Source: Paramacrobiotus metropolitanus (lineage: Eukaryota > Tardigrada > Eutardigrada > Parachela > Macrobiotidae). From it: a stretch of 64,000 bases of DNA. This document shows positions 11,640 through 23,800 of this stretch, one piece after another (positions within the stretch are counted from its first letter, which is position 1; the number at the start of each line of letters is the position of its first letter). The stretch covers positions 3,596,001 through 3,660,000 of the forward strand of contig NW_026570221.1 in the NCBI RefSeq assembly GCF_019649055.1, read 5' to 3'. The translations under genes and the position numbers were made by a program. The notes beneath the pieces were generated by a model. It searched no databases. It was not told where the DNA came from and saw nothing but the letters and a program-made list of their open reading frames with translations.

Positions 11640-12990
11640 GTCTGCCCAGCCGAAGGTCAATGCCAGACAGCGGTAAGTCACTGTGCGTAAAGAAAATTTA
11701 AGAATAATAATATTATTTGCGGTGACTTTTGTCAGAGTAATGAAGAGTTTGCAGTTCCCTGCCTTTACTGGCATGGGCGACCCCAATTTATTTTATCACA
11801 GTAACCACCGTCGCTTCTCGGTAGCTTTTATTAAAAGCCCAACGGACGGCTGGACAGATGGACATTACCGAATGCAGTAGAAATTAATTTCGTACGAAAA
11901 AATTAAATTAATTTACCAAGAAATTAATTTATTTCTGGAATTAATTAATTTATTAGTGTAGTAGTTTTTTTCCAGTTTTCTACTTTAGCTACCGGAATTA
12001 CGTTCACAATTCGTGCATGCTCTTCAATTATTTAGTCGCTCCTTGAATTAGTTTCATTGTAGTTCACCAGCCAGTATTCAAATGAATTTTCAGTTTTTCC
12101 ATGATGCATTTCCAATTTAAATTTAATTAAAACTAAATTCCATAATATCTTACAAATTTCCAAAAATTACTACCACATCGAGCCAGAATTTTGCAGTTAT
12201 TTTCCAACGCAAAAAAATGTAGCGACGATTCTGTGGATTAAATTGTTGGAGATTTCCCCCTCACAATCGAGAAAAGTAACTGTTCGCCAGGTTCGGCGGT
12301 AGAGCCGAGTTTATCCGGGAAAATACGGCCTCCCGGTAAATCAAACCGGAGTGGTAGGGGGCGCAGGGAAATGATCATCGGCGCCGGTTATTTCGGAGGT
12401 ATCTGCAACGTCGCCGTACCGCGGCAATGACCCGCAGCAGACGCTACGCGACACCCCGTTTTTCTACAATTCTTTTCCTTTCTGTATTGGTCACCGTTGT
12501 TTTTTCTGTTTTTCTTGATCAGTGTCACGCCCACTCAGTACAGATACAGTATAGCGTTAAGCGTGTTGGTGACAGAATTAATTTCCGGTAATATCAGAGT
12601 GACCGAAGTCACTGAACATAGTCGTCAGAGTACCGGCACAGACTGTACAGCATAGAACATAAATAACTGGCCAAAAGCAAGAAGACTGGACACATCGTAA
12701 TTAATTGTGCACCGGCACAGCTAACTGAACAGCTGAACCGAGCCGGGAAATTTGGCGCCCAAAATTGTGCCGGCAACGATTTCTTATCACATGTATACCA
12801 GTACATCGTGATGGTTATTCCCGGCTATGTCTTATAGTTAGTCAGCCAATGCAGCCATTCCGAGTAACTGTTGCCACTTGCCGGCACACGCGTGCAGCTA
12901 AATACTGCAATAAGCGACTACAAATATAACTAGCTCACTTGTTAGCTGTTATTTATAGTGGAGGGCGTGTTACCGGACATGATGCACTGT
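11640..12990. other. Intergenic, no gene seen
   Basis: The stretch 11880-12180 is rich in AATTAATT-type words. A short GC-richer island at about 12290-12460 has one open plus frame of roughly 55 codons without recognisable similarity. No gene is called. Confidence 0.45.
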
Positions 12991-13060
12991 CGTCAGACGG
13001 ACGTGGTAAATTTCCTTCAGCCTTTCAAGGCTGAAGGACTTTGACCACGCCCGCCTGACG
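12991..13060. repeat. Nested inverted repeat (cruciform-type hairpin)
   Basis: The inner stem is 11 perfect base pairs with a 2-base loop: CCTTCAGCCTT at 13014-13024 and AAGGCTGAAGG at 13027-13037. An outer stem pairs CGTCAGACGGACGTGGT (12991-13007) with 13044-13060, with two mismatches. The two stems are separated by 6-base internal loops. Confidence 0.9.
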
Positions 13061-13129
13061 CGGGACGTGTCGGCCTGCGCGCAGTGTCCCAACCCCGCTT
13101 AAGCGCCGATGCCGTATTCCGGTGCTGTA

Positions 13130-13860
13130 TGCACCAGGGATAACCACTCCCAACAGCGTTCACGCCATGCACCAAAGTCGACTGGTGTGCCGGTCCAACC
13201 AGCCTGTTATGACGCGCCTGATCCCGCGGGACACAACTAGGACCGGCGATCTCTACGTACCAAATACGGATCAGATTTCATCCCGCTGACAATACACCAC
13301 GTCACGCCGCGCTCGACCGGTCTCGTCGAGTGCGTCACGGTCCCGTTGCACCCGGACCCGGCCGCCAACCTCACCGACGACCCCAACGAACCCAGACAGT
13401 GCTACCTCCTGCAGCCGCTGATCACCAGCGCCAGCGAGGTCTTCGCCGACGAACTACCCACACACTTGACCACCACCGAGGGCTGTTCCCTAGTGCCCTG
13501 TCCTGCAGCATTCGGCGGCCGATTCCCGACCACGCACTGGTCTATGTGGTCATAAACGTGGTACCACTGTACGTCTATGACAACATGGACCGGTACTTGC
13601 TGTGGGGCCACAAGGACCGCATCGTGACAGGGCGCACGGAGGCCAACGAGACTTCCATGGCCACCGCACATGGAAGTTCCGTTGGCCTCCATGCGCTGGC
13701 CATTGCGGGAGACGGAGCTTGTGTTTTTGCCCAAGGATTAATCAGAGCATTGCTGCCATTTCGTGTGGATTGGGATACAGTGCCTGTGATGTGCAGGTCG
13801 GCTTACCCTAGCTGGTTTTCCTTATTGCCGATTAACGGTATGTACAAATTTATTTTGATC
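13130..13860 (+). pseudogene. Ig-domain gene copy with frameshifts
   Basis: Homologous to both Ig domains of the 14.1 and 36.2 kb genes but split between frames. In order: IPRDTTRTGDLYVPNTDQISS (domain 1); after a one-base shift LTIHHVTPRSTGLVECVTVP, ending near LQPLITSASEVFADELPTHLTTTEG; after a second shift YVVINVVPLYVYDNMDRYLLWGHKDRI (domain 2, WGHKDRI for WVHNGRI). A hairpin at 13638-13690 lies in the last part, after which homology fades. At least two frame breaks make a functional product unlikely, unless they are sequencing errors. It runs tail-to-tail with the intact minus-strand Ig gene. Confidence 0.7.
13638..13690. repeat. 22-bp inverted repeat hairpin in Ig coding sequence
   Basis: Arm 13638-13659 (GGAGGCCAACGAGACTTCCA...) and arm 13669-13690 are reverse complements at 20 of 22 positions, with a 9-base loop. 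It sits in the Ig-homologous frame, so the second arm has replaced or displaced coding sequence. Confidence 0.9.
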
Positions 13861-14103
13861 ATACTTTCGGTGAACTGTCCACGATATTGTACTGTCTCAA
13901 CATGACATTAAAGGCTGAATATATATGCAGGAGCGCCCTTTATCGTTTTCGTAATGGCTGAAAGAAAGTATGAGTACCATAAGTGAGCAAGAAAGGTCAG
14001 TCCCGCCAGCAAAGTGCACTGCGAGTTATTTATTATCGGTTGCATTTATACAACTTTTCGTTCAACATGGACATTGCGTCGATCCCATACTGGGTCCATG
14101 CCG

Positions 14104-17100
14104 CTACTCGCCAGACTGCGTGCTGTTCTTGGGAAGAACCAACATCGTAATATTCTGCACGATCCATTCATGCAGTGCGTAGTGCGGTCGGAACCAGCAC
14201 TGGAAGTCCCCGGCATCGGCCAGCGTGACGGCCCGAAAAAGGACGCGCGCATGGGCCAGCCGTCCGGGGCTGTTGGAGGGATCTGGGTAGAGGTAGGGTT
14301 CGACGTCCCGCGGTCCTTCCCCGGCTAACGGCGGACATCCGTACGGCTCCTCCCGGGGACCATCGATGATGCGGCCATTGTGCACCCAAATGAAGTGGCT
14401 GCGCAGATTCCCGTAGATGTGTTCTGGAAGGGGCAGGTAGACGCTGCACTGCAGCGTCACTTCCTCGCCCTCCATGGCGGTCACGTACGTCTTGTCGACC
14501 GCGGCGAAGACCTCGCTGCGGCGCGTGACCAGCGGCAGCAGCAGGAAGCGCGCAAGGTACTCGCGGTGGGGCTTGCGGGTGGATTGCGAGTACTGCGGGA
14601 TGACGCAGTCCACGGAGCCGCCGGAGCGCATGGTGACGTCGCGGACGACGAGGATGAGGGTGCGGTTGACCCCGCTGAAGCTGTAGGTCTGTCCCGTGGT
14701 GTCCTCCTCGGGAAGCGCTCGCGGCCATCCTCCTCGGAAGACGGACCAGTTGTCGTGCAGCCAGGACACATCGCGCCAGTCAACGCCCACGGGGACGTGG
14801 CAGTGGAACACGGCGTCCTCGCCCAACCGCGGTCGGGACACCACGCTGCCCTCCAAGAATCGGCTGGGCGCCAGCTGTGCCAGCACCACGCGGTCGTCGT
14901 CTCGGGGCTGCAGCAGGGCCTCCGCCAGCATCTCGCTAACTAAAAATATGAGTCAGTTGTCAATTTGTTCCTTGTTCTGTTCACTTCATTCGGAACACGT
15001 TCCTGTTTACTTTCATTCAAGAAAGTTATAAAACAAATGTCTTCCAAATGTTCGACTTTCAAATGTCCGATTTTTTCCTCGAACCCATTCGGAACACGTT
15101 CCTATATGAAATCGGCATGCACAAGACCTTCTGCGCATCTGCTGTGGCTATTTCTCCGCCCGCGAACACTGGCACACAGTGACACCTGCTGGATGGTGCT
15201 TTTAAAAGCCACGAGTTTTTCAAAATTTCCAAACAAATTGGACCGTTTCTCAAATTAATTTTAAAATTATGAATTGCCAAAACCGTGAAATCCAACGGTT
15301 ATGAAATAAAAAATTATATTTTTTTTATTTTTAATAAAATAATTTTGAATGGATGAATCGATTAAATTCCATGCCGTCTGTTGAAAATCTGGAAGCTATG
15401 AATACATAATATCGTATGTCACCCTCTTATTATAAGTTTACAACAAAAAATTTGGACAAATAAATTTTTGAACGTTTTTTCATTTGTTTTAATTTTTTTC
15501 AATTTTTAAATTCATTTCAAAACAATCTCACCCTAAATTAATTCAAAAATGCGTCAAAATCAATTGAAAATCAGGCTGGAGGTCGTCACGGCGAATGTAA
15601 TTCCCAAGACTATGATGCCGTGGAAAACGGGAAACCCAGCACCAGCGTAAACGTTTGTTCTGCAAGTAGCCGCCAGCCAGAGGGGCTGCTGTTTGCCAAC
15701 AAGTTGGAATAGCCGAAAGCCGGAAATCTACTATAGCGATCACTACGAGTAGAAGACTCGTATATATTTAATATTGCTAACACTCCTGCGTAACGGCACG
15801 TTCGATTTACCTGACTGCAGTAGCGTAGTTATTTTTCAGCGCACGTTGGAGGCAAGTTTATTTCGCATTAGTGTGCTTCCAAACAACGCACTTAAAGCAT
15901 AATATAAATCGTTTCTTATAATTTTTCTCTTCGTTTGTCGTCCAAAGAAGAACCGCAAGTAAAACCGCATCACGTAAATTGCCACAACGGACGGCTCCCT
16001 GTTGATGCGCGTGCGAGCATAAAAGTAGTGCAAAAGCGCCTAAAATGCAGATATTTTAATTACCGAAAAATTACACTTTCCTGCAGATTCTCCATTATGT
16101 TTTTTACACCGGTGCATCGCCAATTTCACCCACTTCGTCGCGTGTATTTCTTGTCTTACAACGCTGGAAAACGGCGCGAATTCTGAAAATTGCACCACAG
16201 TGAATATTTTCAGAAACTTTCAACAGGGACTTCTCCGAATTTCCCCGGTGAACCGCTAAGAAATTTCGCGGTTAACAACCTCGTCCCCGGGGCACCAGAA
16301 GGCGCGCCCCGGGGAGTCGGCAACAGGTTGGTAGTGCTTGGTACTTGGTACACGAGAAAATTACAGAAATACAGCGGAAATTCGCTATTATCCATGCACA
16401 ACATTAGCCAACTCCTTTTATGGAGATACATTACCACGCCATTGCGAAATGTTTTAGGTTTCTAGAAAATTTTATATTTTTTAAATTTTTTTATGGAGAA
16501 AAAAACTACCCAACCAAGAAATAAAAAAAAAACGTTCTTTAATTCATAAGAACCTGCCCGGTTGCAAGCACGTACTGAACGAGTTCATCTTATAATTCGC
16601 TGCAATTTTCTCGCGAGACGCAAAGTCCAGAATCTCAAGAAATTTTAGTCTTTTCTCCCAGTTAGAATTCTCAGCGCACAACGACCGGTTCGGTTGTGAA
16701 ACAACCTCCAAATTCTTGGAAAAGCAACGAGACTCCAAATTGATTTTTATTTCGACACACCGCCGCTGTAATAATCTTAAAAACTTAAAAACTTCTCTTA
16801 TCTAGCATATTTGACACTTGCAGGGAAAAATACAAATAAAGTAAAACCTGCGCACAAGAGCATTGATAACTGCATAAATGAATAAAGCTGCATTTTTAGC
16901 CAGACTGTCGACGCAGTTGCCAGGCTGCATGTCTGATCAGGGAACGAGCTCCGCACAGGACAAATAGTCAGCTAGTCGTAGAAGTGAAGGAGAAAAACTA
17001 TGCTCTTGTTGATAAACGGTACTCACGGTTGACGGGTGGCGACTGCGGAGATGAGGGAGCGGAGGCGGTCGCGAAGTGCCGCAGCAGCATGAAACACCAC

Positions 17101-17156
17101 CAGATCAAGCTGGGTGACAGGCAGACGCACAGTTCTATCCCTCCGCGCGCATACAT
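14104..17156 (-). CDS. Secreted two-Ig-domain protein (copy A), two exons
   Basis: Exon 1 is 17156-17027 (ATG at 17156, donor GTGAGT) and exon 2 is 14939-14104 (acceptor TTTTTAG). The intron is phase 1 and the total is 966 bp, about 321 residues. Residues ~1-33 form a signal-peptide-like segment (SLIWWCFMLL). Ig domain 1 runs from about RPRLGEDAVFHC through DVSWLHDNW to GGSVDC. Domain 2 runs from EGEEVTLQC through FIWVHNGRI to DAGDFQCWF. No transmembrane segment follows, so secretion is likely. An in-frame ATG at 17216 would add 20 residues. Gene B (36.2 kb) has the same exon structure, phase and intron homology. Compared with B, the last residues here differ because an indel shifts the frame just before the stop (TQSGE). 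Ligand and function are unknown. Confidence 0.8.
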
Positions 17157-17699
17157 TGCACTGATTGCAGCGGCTGCCAGCAAAATAACGACAACGTCAC
17201 AACGTGATAAGAACAATAATTATAATTCAACAATACACAGAGAAAATAAATACGCGGGCTTAATTCGACAGCTCACGTTTGTTCTAAAACGTTTGTTCTA
17301 AATTTTTAATAACCACACAGCCCAACCGGCCCAAACCTAAACAAGCGCACGCGCAGCTTTTGCTGGCAGATGCAGATCATGCAGTACGTATATTCGATAT
17401 TCGACACAAGGAAACCAGGACCAGCTTACCATTTGGGCGTCCAGTGGCCACCTCCACGGGGAGGTTGTGACAGAGAGAGTAAACGCTGATGGAGTGATGG
17501 CTCAGCACAGCTACTTACGCTCGTTACGCCGCTGCATAAAGACCAAATTGAATATAGTACGAGTACTTACTTGAGTACTCTTACTTAATTCTTGCAGTAA
17601 GCTGTCAGTGAGTGTCAGTTGTCAAATACAGCTTTTATTAAATTTTATTAACCTTGAGTATGGTGGACAGCGTCACAAAAACAATATTCACTAATCAAA
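17157..17699. other. Region upstream of Ig gene A, no gene seen
   Basis: Expected to hold the promoter of the minus-strand Ig gene, but no convincing TATA/initiator pair was recognised. No open frame of note. Confidence 0.4.
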
Positions 17700-18890
17700 T
17701 AAAAAAATGATCCCAGTTGGAGCGTGAGCAAACGGTCGCCAAAACCTGTTTCATCGACATTCTTACCGCAATTGTTACATCGGTGCTGCTCGACTACTTT
17801 GGCACCCAGCCATAAGCCGATGCTTATGCGGAATGGTTGATCATCCAGCCAATTTCCAAAGACATTTGAAGGCAGAGCATTTAGCCACGCGCCGGCATAT
17901 TTGCTGCTAATGGCGTTTAGCCGCGCTTTATTTCGGTCATCCGTACCTGTCGCTGCCCACATCTTCTTCGTGTCGTTTTCCAAAACTGCGTGGTCCCAAA
18001 CGCAGTGGTGCACACGAGCGGGTTCTGGTGGTGTATCGGTACAGTCAGCCTGACGCTTCCACAAATCGACCGCCGCCTCAATGGCCTCATCACTGCAGCT
18101 TTCAAAAATCCCAGCCGTCAGCGTACGGGTGGAAAACACGTAGGCCAAAAAGGCCGAAGTAGCCAGCGCTTTCGTCCGACGGACACCGAAACCGAGACCT
18201 CCTCTTGCCACATGGAAAGACGCTTGCAGGAGTACGGGTCCATGCAAACGAGTGTTTGTGATCGTCTCCAAGGCGACCCGTACCAAGTCGTCAAACTCAT
18301 CCAGGCAGGCAGGCGCTTTTCAACACGGACTGTATCGCAATGTGTAGAGCAGTTTCGGTATGACAAGGCAGTTCCGCAGGATGTTGAAAGCATGGTGGGC
18401 GCTTATTAACATTAGGCGACCTAGAAGCAACTTCAGGGCAGCAATTGTTTTTGTAAGCAGACAATTAGAGCTTCCGAAGTAAGTGGTGCACCAAATAAAT
18501 TTACCATTTCAGGCTTCAGTACAACTGCCCCGGGGGCGATTGCATGAAGCCTGTTCACAATGTTTTTGCGTTCAATGTCGGAACCTCCCAGTACGAATAA
18601 CTCGCACTTTCCAGGGTTTAACTCCAGTCCAGCGTGTTGACCCTCCGCAATGATTTTGAGCAAATCATTTTCCACGTGCTCCACCTTTCCTCCCAGAGCC
18701 CTATCATCGAGGAAGAAACACACCGAGCTCCGACGTTAAATTGGTGGATATGGGTTGAGCAGCAAGGCAATATAACAGGGCTCCACCAGGATCACCCTGT
18801 TGTATGCCGGTGGCGGAGGAAATCGTGAGGCCATTGTCAAATACTGTACTTCTTGCTCTGCCTAACAAAACCTATCGCAAGTGATATACC
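17700..18890 (-). mobile_element. R2-like LINE, internal fragment (reverse transcriptase palm and thumb)
   Basis: Minus-strand pieces in shifted frames. First, TGIQQGDPGGALLY (RT motif B) and VFFLDDRALGG (catalytic FLDD in place of YADD) at about 18890-18690. Next, LNPGKCELFVLGGSD and the thumb segment with LSTSCGTALSYRNC. Finally VARGGLGFGVRR, ALATSAFLAY, AGAWLNALPSN and the first half of the knuckle, CNNCGKNVDETGF, at 17720. There are at least two frameshifts and both ends are missing. Same family as 24.4-27.2 kb, but clearly diverged. Confidence 0.8.
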
Positions 18891-18949
18891 CGTGGCCATG
18901 ATGGCTGTAATGGTCGAATATCGCGGCGACTGGCACGCGGACCTGTCGG

Positions 18950-19440
18950 AGCAGCAGCAGCGCTAGCCGAGCGGAGAGTGACCGGAGAAATATCGCAGCA
19001 TCACGTCCAAGATGGCTGGTTGTCGCCGCTAGGGTTTAGGAGGAATAAGCAGGGCGCAAGTCGAAGGAAACCGAGAAAGGGCCGAAAAATGCACCGATGG
19101 GGGAATCGAACCCCGGCTGCGTCGTTAGATCCGCGTATGCAGTACCATTGCACCACGGCGCAATACGTTGAAATCCTTTGAAAGACTTTATCGCTGTCTG
19201 TGAGCCGCTTCTTTCCTCGCAGGAGGCAACTGGCAAGGTCTTATGCGGCAAGCACCATTCGGACCATATGCCTCGATTTCGGCTGGTAGGTGTCCGCGGG
19301 AAGATGATCCAGCAGGACGGCAACAAACAGGCGAAATACGAGCAACAGAGGATTTGCATCAACGGATCAGCATAGAAATCCAGCGAGGACGCGCTGCATC
19401 TACAGAAGCTCGTTCCGCCAAGATACGCAGCTTTCCCCAG
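18950..19440 (+). mobile_element. LINE-tail element with an embedded tRNA-like segment
   Basis: Begins near GAGCAGCAGCAGCGCTAG, contains the tRNA-like block at 19090-19161, then TGGTAGGTGTCCGCG, and ends with a frame reading RISIEIQRGRAAS, the C-terminal signature of the LINE proteins here. The same head (GAGCAGCAGCAGCGCTAGA), the GGTAGGTGTCCGCG word and the RISVQIQRGSAS tail recur at 39970-40230 without the tRNA-like block. I infer a non-autonomous or rearranged LINE derivative. Confidence 0.6.
19090..19161 (-). tRNA. tRNA-like sequence (pseudo-tRNA or SINE head), anticodon unassigned
   Basis: Read on the minus strand it has a box A word TGGTGCAATGGT and a perfect box B GGTTCGATTCC. The acceptor stem pairs GCGCCGT with TCGGTGC (6 of 7, one G-T pair), and the D arm is TGCA/TGCA. 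The anticodon arm does not fold into a 5-bp stem with a 7-base loop; only GCG/CGC pairs, around a 10-base loop. A working tRNA is therefore doubtful. A val-AAC-like loop (CTAAC) is visible, but I do not assign it. Confidence 0.5.
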
Positions 19441-20870
19441 TGAATAATTTCAACGTGATAAATGTTCTGCTTCGGTTACTACGAGCACGGTACCTGTTTA
19501 CATTTTTATAATTTGTTATAGCTTTATTGGGAATTTTACTGAATGTCACTCTATTCTGTTGGTTTAATTTTGTACAATTTAATTTCGACTAGGCCGCCGC
19601 TTGAAGGGACATTGTCCCGACTACCGCCGGCTCTGCTGTCACAACCGAGTTAACCCGATTTCGGACCGTAATCGAAGATCTTCTCGAATGCCTTAGCAAG
19701 TCGGCAGATGAAAAACGCGCCTTTAAGCGCCGATGTAGACGTTTCAGACGATCACCTTGATTGAGTTGATTCAGATGTATGCAACACTTCAGCTCGAAAC
19801 GATCCAGCGCAGAAGAGAGCGCCAAAATCAGAAGGATAAAGGCACAAAAAAAAAACCGTTTGACCTACGCGCGGAGTACACCGACGTGTATGACCGGAGT
19901 CAAATGACTTCCTGTGGTGTCCGTAGCCAAATGTAATAAAAATCGAACAAAAGGTCCGTTGACTCACATGTGGCGCCATTAGCCCAAACCATTAATTAAT
20001 GGTTGGATAACTTAATTTCATCAAATCAAACCAAAGAAAGTACAAAATTTTTTTAAATTAACCAAAAAAATTTTCCAGTAGCTTGGTATGATATAAATGA
20101 GCACTCTGCAGTTTTAACTTCTACCGTACCGGGCGTACTCTATGGAATCAGCATTAATGTTTACCAGCGTTCTGGTCGAAATATTCATAGCCATGGAGCA
20201 TACGAGTAAGCATCTGGCATACTCGTATCCATCGTTCATTCTTGCATACAAGCTCTGTACCGAACGATGTCATGCGTTCTGTGCTAAAAGCCTAAAACAG
20301 AGCGGCACCAATATCTGTACAACACGCCGCCAATAGTGCACTTGACGCCTGTAAAGAATACATACGAGATTCTGATCCTTCGTTGCGGGACAACTTTACG
20401 TTAGGCTGTATGAATCAGGATACATACAGCTGATAAACCAGAAACCGCGCTCTAGTGAGTAGTATTAAAGGACGGTTCACTCATGCGACGTAAATGCAAG
20501 GTTTTCTGCTAACGGATGGATATTGATCGTCCCTGCCGGCACGCAGTAATAGCATGCAAAGTATCTGCGAGCCAGGCCTGACAGGAAACGCAAACACAGC
20601 GATGTTGCCTGCCAGTTTGACAGAGACATGCAATACGATGAACTATGAGCAACGTACAACACAAATCCCGGAAAACCTTCTTTTTACGCATTACTTGCGG
20701 TTAACTTTCTGCTGCTGTTTATTGGTGAACCCAAGTTATCATCCGACGTCAAAATTAATTGACATGGATATTATTGAAAAAGATTTGCAAAATCTTCAAT
20801 TGTACATGCGGTAGAAGTTTAGCTGATCGCTAAACTGATTAGTTTGAATCAAACTCGCTTGTGCATTATC
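19441..20870. other. Intergenic, upstream of serpin 2; no gene seen
   Basis: A minus-strand open frame at 19589-19825 (about 78 codons, basic, ending SLQAAA) lacks an ATG and has no recognisable domain, so it is not called. The promoter of the serpin at 20871 should lie here, but no clear TATA box was found. Confidence 0.4.
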
Positions 20871-23800
20871 ATGGCAACTTCATCACATCCATCCAGTGCC
20901 CATCTCAAAATGTGCATCAACCTGTACAAAAACTGTGCTAAGCAGACAACTTCGTCCCGGAATTTAGTTTTTTCTCCATTTTCTGCCGAAATGGCTTTGA
21001 TAATGCTGCATGCCGGTGCAGTTGGGAAGGCACAACAGGAAATATCCGATTTATTGGATACGGATGTGCGTTTCATGGCGGGAAAGATGGCCAAGGATTT
21101 GCATCAGATGATGGAGGAAGAAGATGATAACTGCGATCCCAGCAATCCTCGCAGTAATCACAATTATTAATCACCTAACTTTGTAGCAGTAGTGTCTGGT
21201 TAATACTGTGATAATTATGAATCGAAATTATTTCCAGATAGATTATTACTAGATAAATTAATAAGCAGGCTCTTAGTGAGCTTAACTGGCAGCATCCGGG
21301 AATAATCCCAGTAAATTTATGTAAAAGTGGCTTTCTCCAAAAATGAAGGGGGAGTGCAGCATAGGCGCGCCAGTCGGTACAGACTACTTAGCTTGCCTAA
21401 GAGATATTACAAGTACGAAACATTTCCCGATCCGGTAACCTCAAGTAAAGGAAAAACGAGACCCAATTTTACTCGTACTCTAGAATTTTCTTATTATAAT
21501 GCCGATTAATGCGGTTTTTCATGTGGGTCTAGACCCAGTTGTATGAATGCAAGTTATGCAACCAAAAGAAGGCAGCTGTAGCAAAAGTTCTGAAAACTGT
21601 TCCAAATTTTATTTATTTTGTTCTCTTGTTTTCAGGTCGAAAATGTCTGCACTCTGCAGCCTGCCAAATATATGCATGTTCATTAGTTCATATTCCGAAT
21701 ATGAACTAATGAACATGCATATATTTGGCAGGCTCACGAATAATATACGAGTAATATACAAGTAATATACGAATAATTCGTATGACACGGTCACACGAAC
21801 GAAATTTATTTTTCATATCCCCAACAGCGTTTAATAAGTATCGCATGTAAGTACAAACTGAGTACTAAAAAAGACGAGAATTCATAACAAAAGCACTTCT
21901 TCAACGCTGTCCTGATCGGGGAGAGGACCCATAACACATATCGCGATTCCCCGTTGCATTTGGATAGATTTCGTTATGCAAATAACGAAATAATTTGTAT
22001 AACGTGGAGAACTTTGTACAAACGGTGAAAAATAGAAGCAAACTAGTGTTGCACTTTTAATTTCGGCTTTTAAATTCTGCGCTTTTAAAACAATTTTCAG
22101 AGCCACGTACGAGAAATTATTTGCTGTTCCGTCACAAGATTTTCCAACTTTATGAGCCATGCACACTGTGTTTTGTCTTTCTAAGTGTAAGCTTATAAAG
22201 AAATGCGTCTTACAAATCTTGCGACGACACGAACAAATAATTTTTAGAGATACAAGCCCATCCAACAATTCTTTGACCGCTGTAAGCGGGAATTTAAAGA
22301 AACGTGGGCTTGAGCCATTTAATGTGCTTCGACACGTCACGCCACATGGGTCTGCGTATTCAGCGTGAATAAGCAACAAATCTGCATGCAGTTACTGTAT
22401 CTGAGATATACAATGTAATATGTTTAGCATTATTTATTGCCATCATAATTTATATTAATTTTATGCTTTTGTAACAGTATTATCTTTGCTTTGCAATACA
22501 ATATCGCGGTGGTACTTAATATCCATATTACTTTCAAATTACTGCACCGTGCTGCAAAAAGCTGTAATTTCGTGGGATTGCAACATGCCCGGGCTAAAGA
22601 TGATTGATTCCACGTTGGTCTAATAACGGTCTATTAATTGTGATCTAATAGATTATTATTGGTTGAATATTTATAAATATATCTGCCACTACACTATGAT
22701 GCGTATTTGCATTACTGTGCGCGATTTATATGCGCTGCGCTTACAGCGGTCAAAGAATTGTTGGATGGGCTTGTAGCTGCGCACACCATGTTTTGCCAAC
22801 AAAGTCTCCACACACCACCTTTCACCACCACCAGGCTCCGCATACCACAATTCGCACCACGTTTTGTCTCCGGCCACCATTTTTACGCCAGCAATAAGTA
22901 TAATTGCAAACGTCGGTAGTCTCGAGACACCACATTTTACTCGTAGGCCTTGTCCCGAATTCAAAGCGAATCTCGCTATGGTACAGTTGCTCAACCGCAC
23001 GAGGTGGCTGTATGCAGTGGCCACGCCTACCGATACGGTACGCGAAGCCACCTCGCGAGGTGCAGTTGCTGTATCGCAACGAGATTCGCTTTGAATTCGG
23101 GACGAGGCCGTAGTTACGAAGATATGCAGTGGTCGGTCGTATATACGACTAATATGGGCTATGTATTGTAATTTCTGTGTTCGTACAGGGAGCAGTACTT
23201 TACTAAGCATACTTGGGTGTATCTAAGTTACAATGTTTTGGATTTTTAATAATTATAGCGAAGGGCAAGCGTTGACTAAACAGCAAGCATAATTTGCAAG
23301 TGAGCACAGAAAGTTCTTTGCAGCTACAATTAACCATAAACTATTTGTGATACTTTTAATCAAAAAGTCGTTCTTGGTCGATCGCCATACTAAAAAATGT
23401 CGCGTACTTCTTACTCTGATGATCGCGACGAAAATGGCCACGAGAGCGAACACCTGCGTTTCGGAATGAGTTTCGCCTCTTAGGCAGCCTAGGAGGCTGC
23501 TACTGCCAGATGCGAAAAAGAGACTTTTACGGTCTTCCAAACTCGTCGCTCCGAAAGGTTACCAGCAGCCGACGATTGTGCGAAAGATTTACAATACAAA
23601 TACATCAGATCAAACGGTAATGCGCACACAACACCCGTTATATCCCAAGAGGAATAGGGTCACGACCAGTCACCCACCGCGAGACGAAAGAGCTGTCTTT
23701 TTTCGCCCGTAATAACAATTACTAAATTTTCTTTCAAAATAGTGGTGTGCACGTGCAGAGACTCTGGTGGTGTGCAGGATGTTTATGGTGGTGTTAGGAG

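Noticed and set aside
14380-14943. Plus frame of 187 codons and minus frame 14168-14728
   Set aside because: Antisense and alternate-frame shadows of the GC-rich Ig gene A exon.
19589-19825. Minus frame of 78 codons ending SLQAAA
   Set aside because: No ATG, no convincing acceptor in the right place and no recognised similarity. Kept only as a remark in the intergenic entry.
22689-23210. Minus frame of 173 codons
   Set aside because: It crosses the 164-bp palindrome and the CACCA-rich repeat. The reading frame follows repeat sequence and has no domain.
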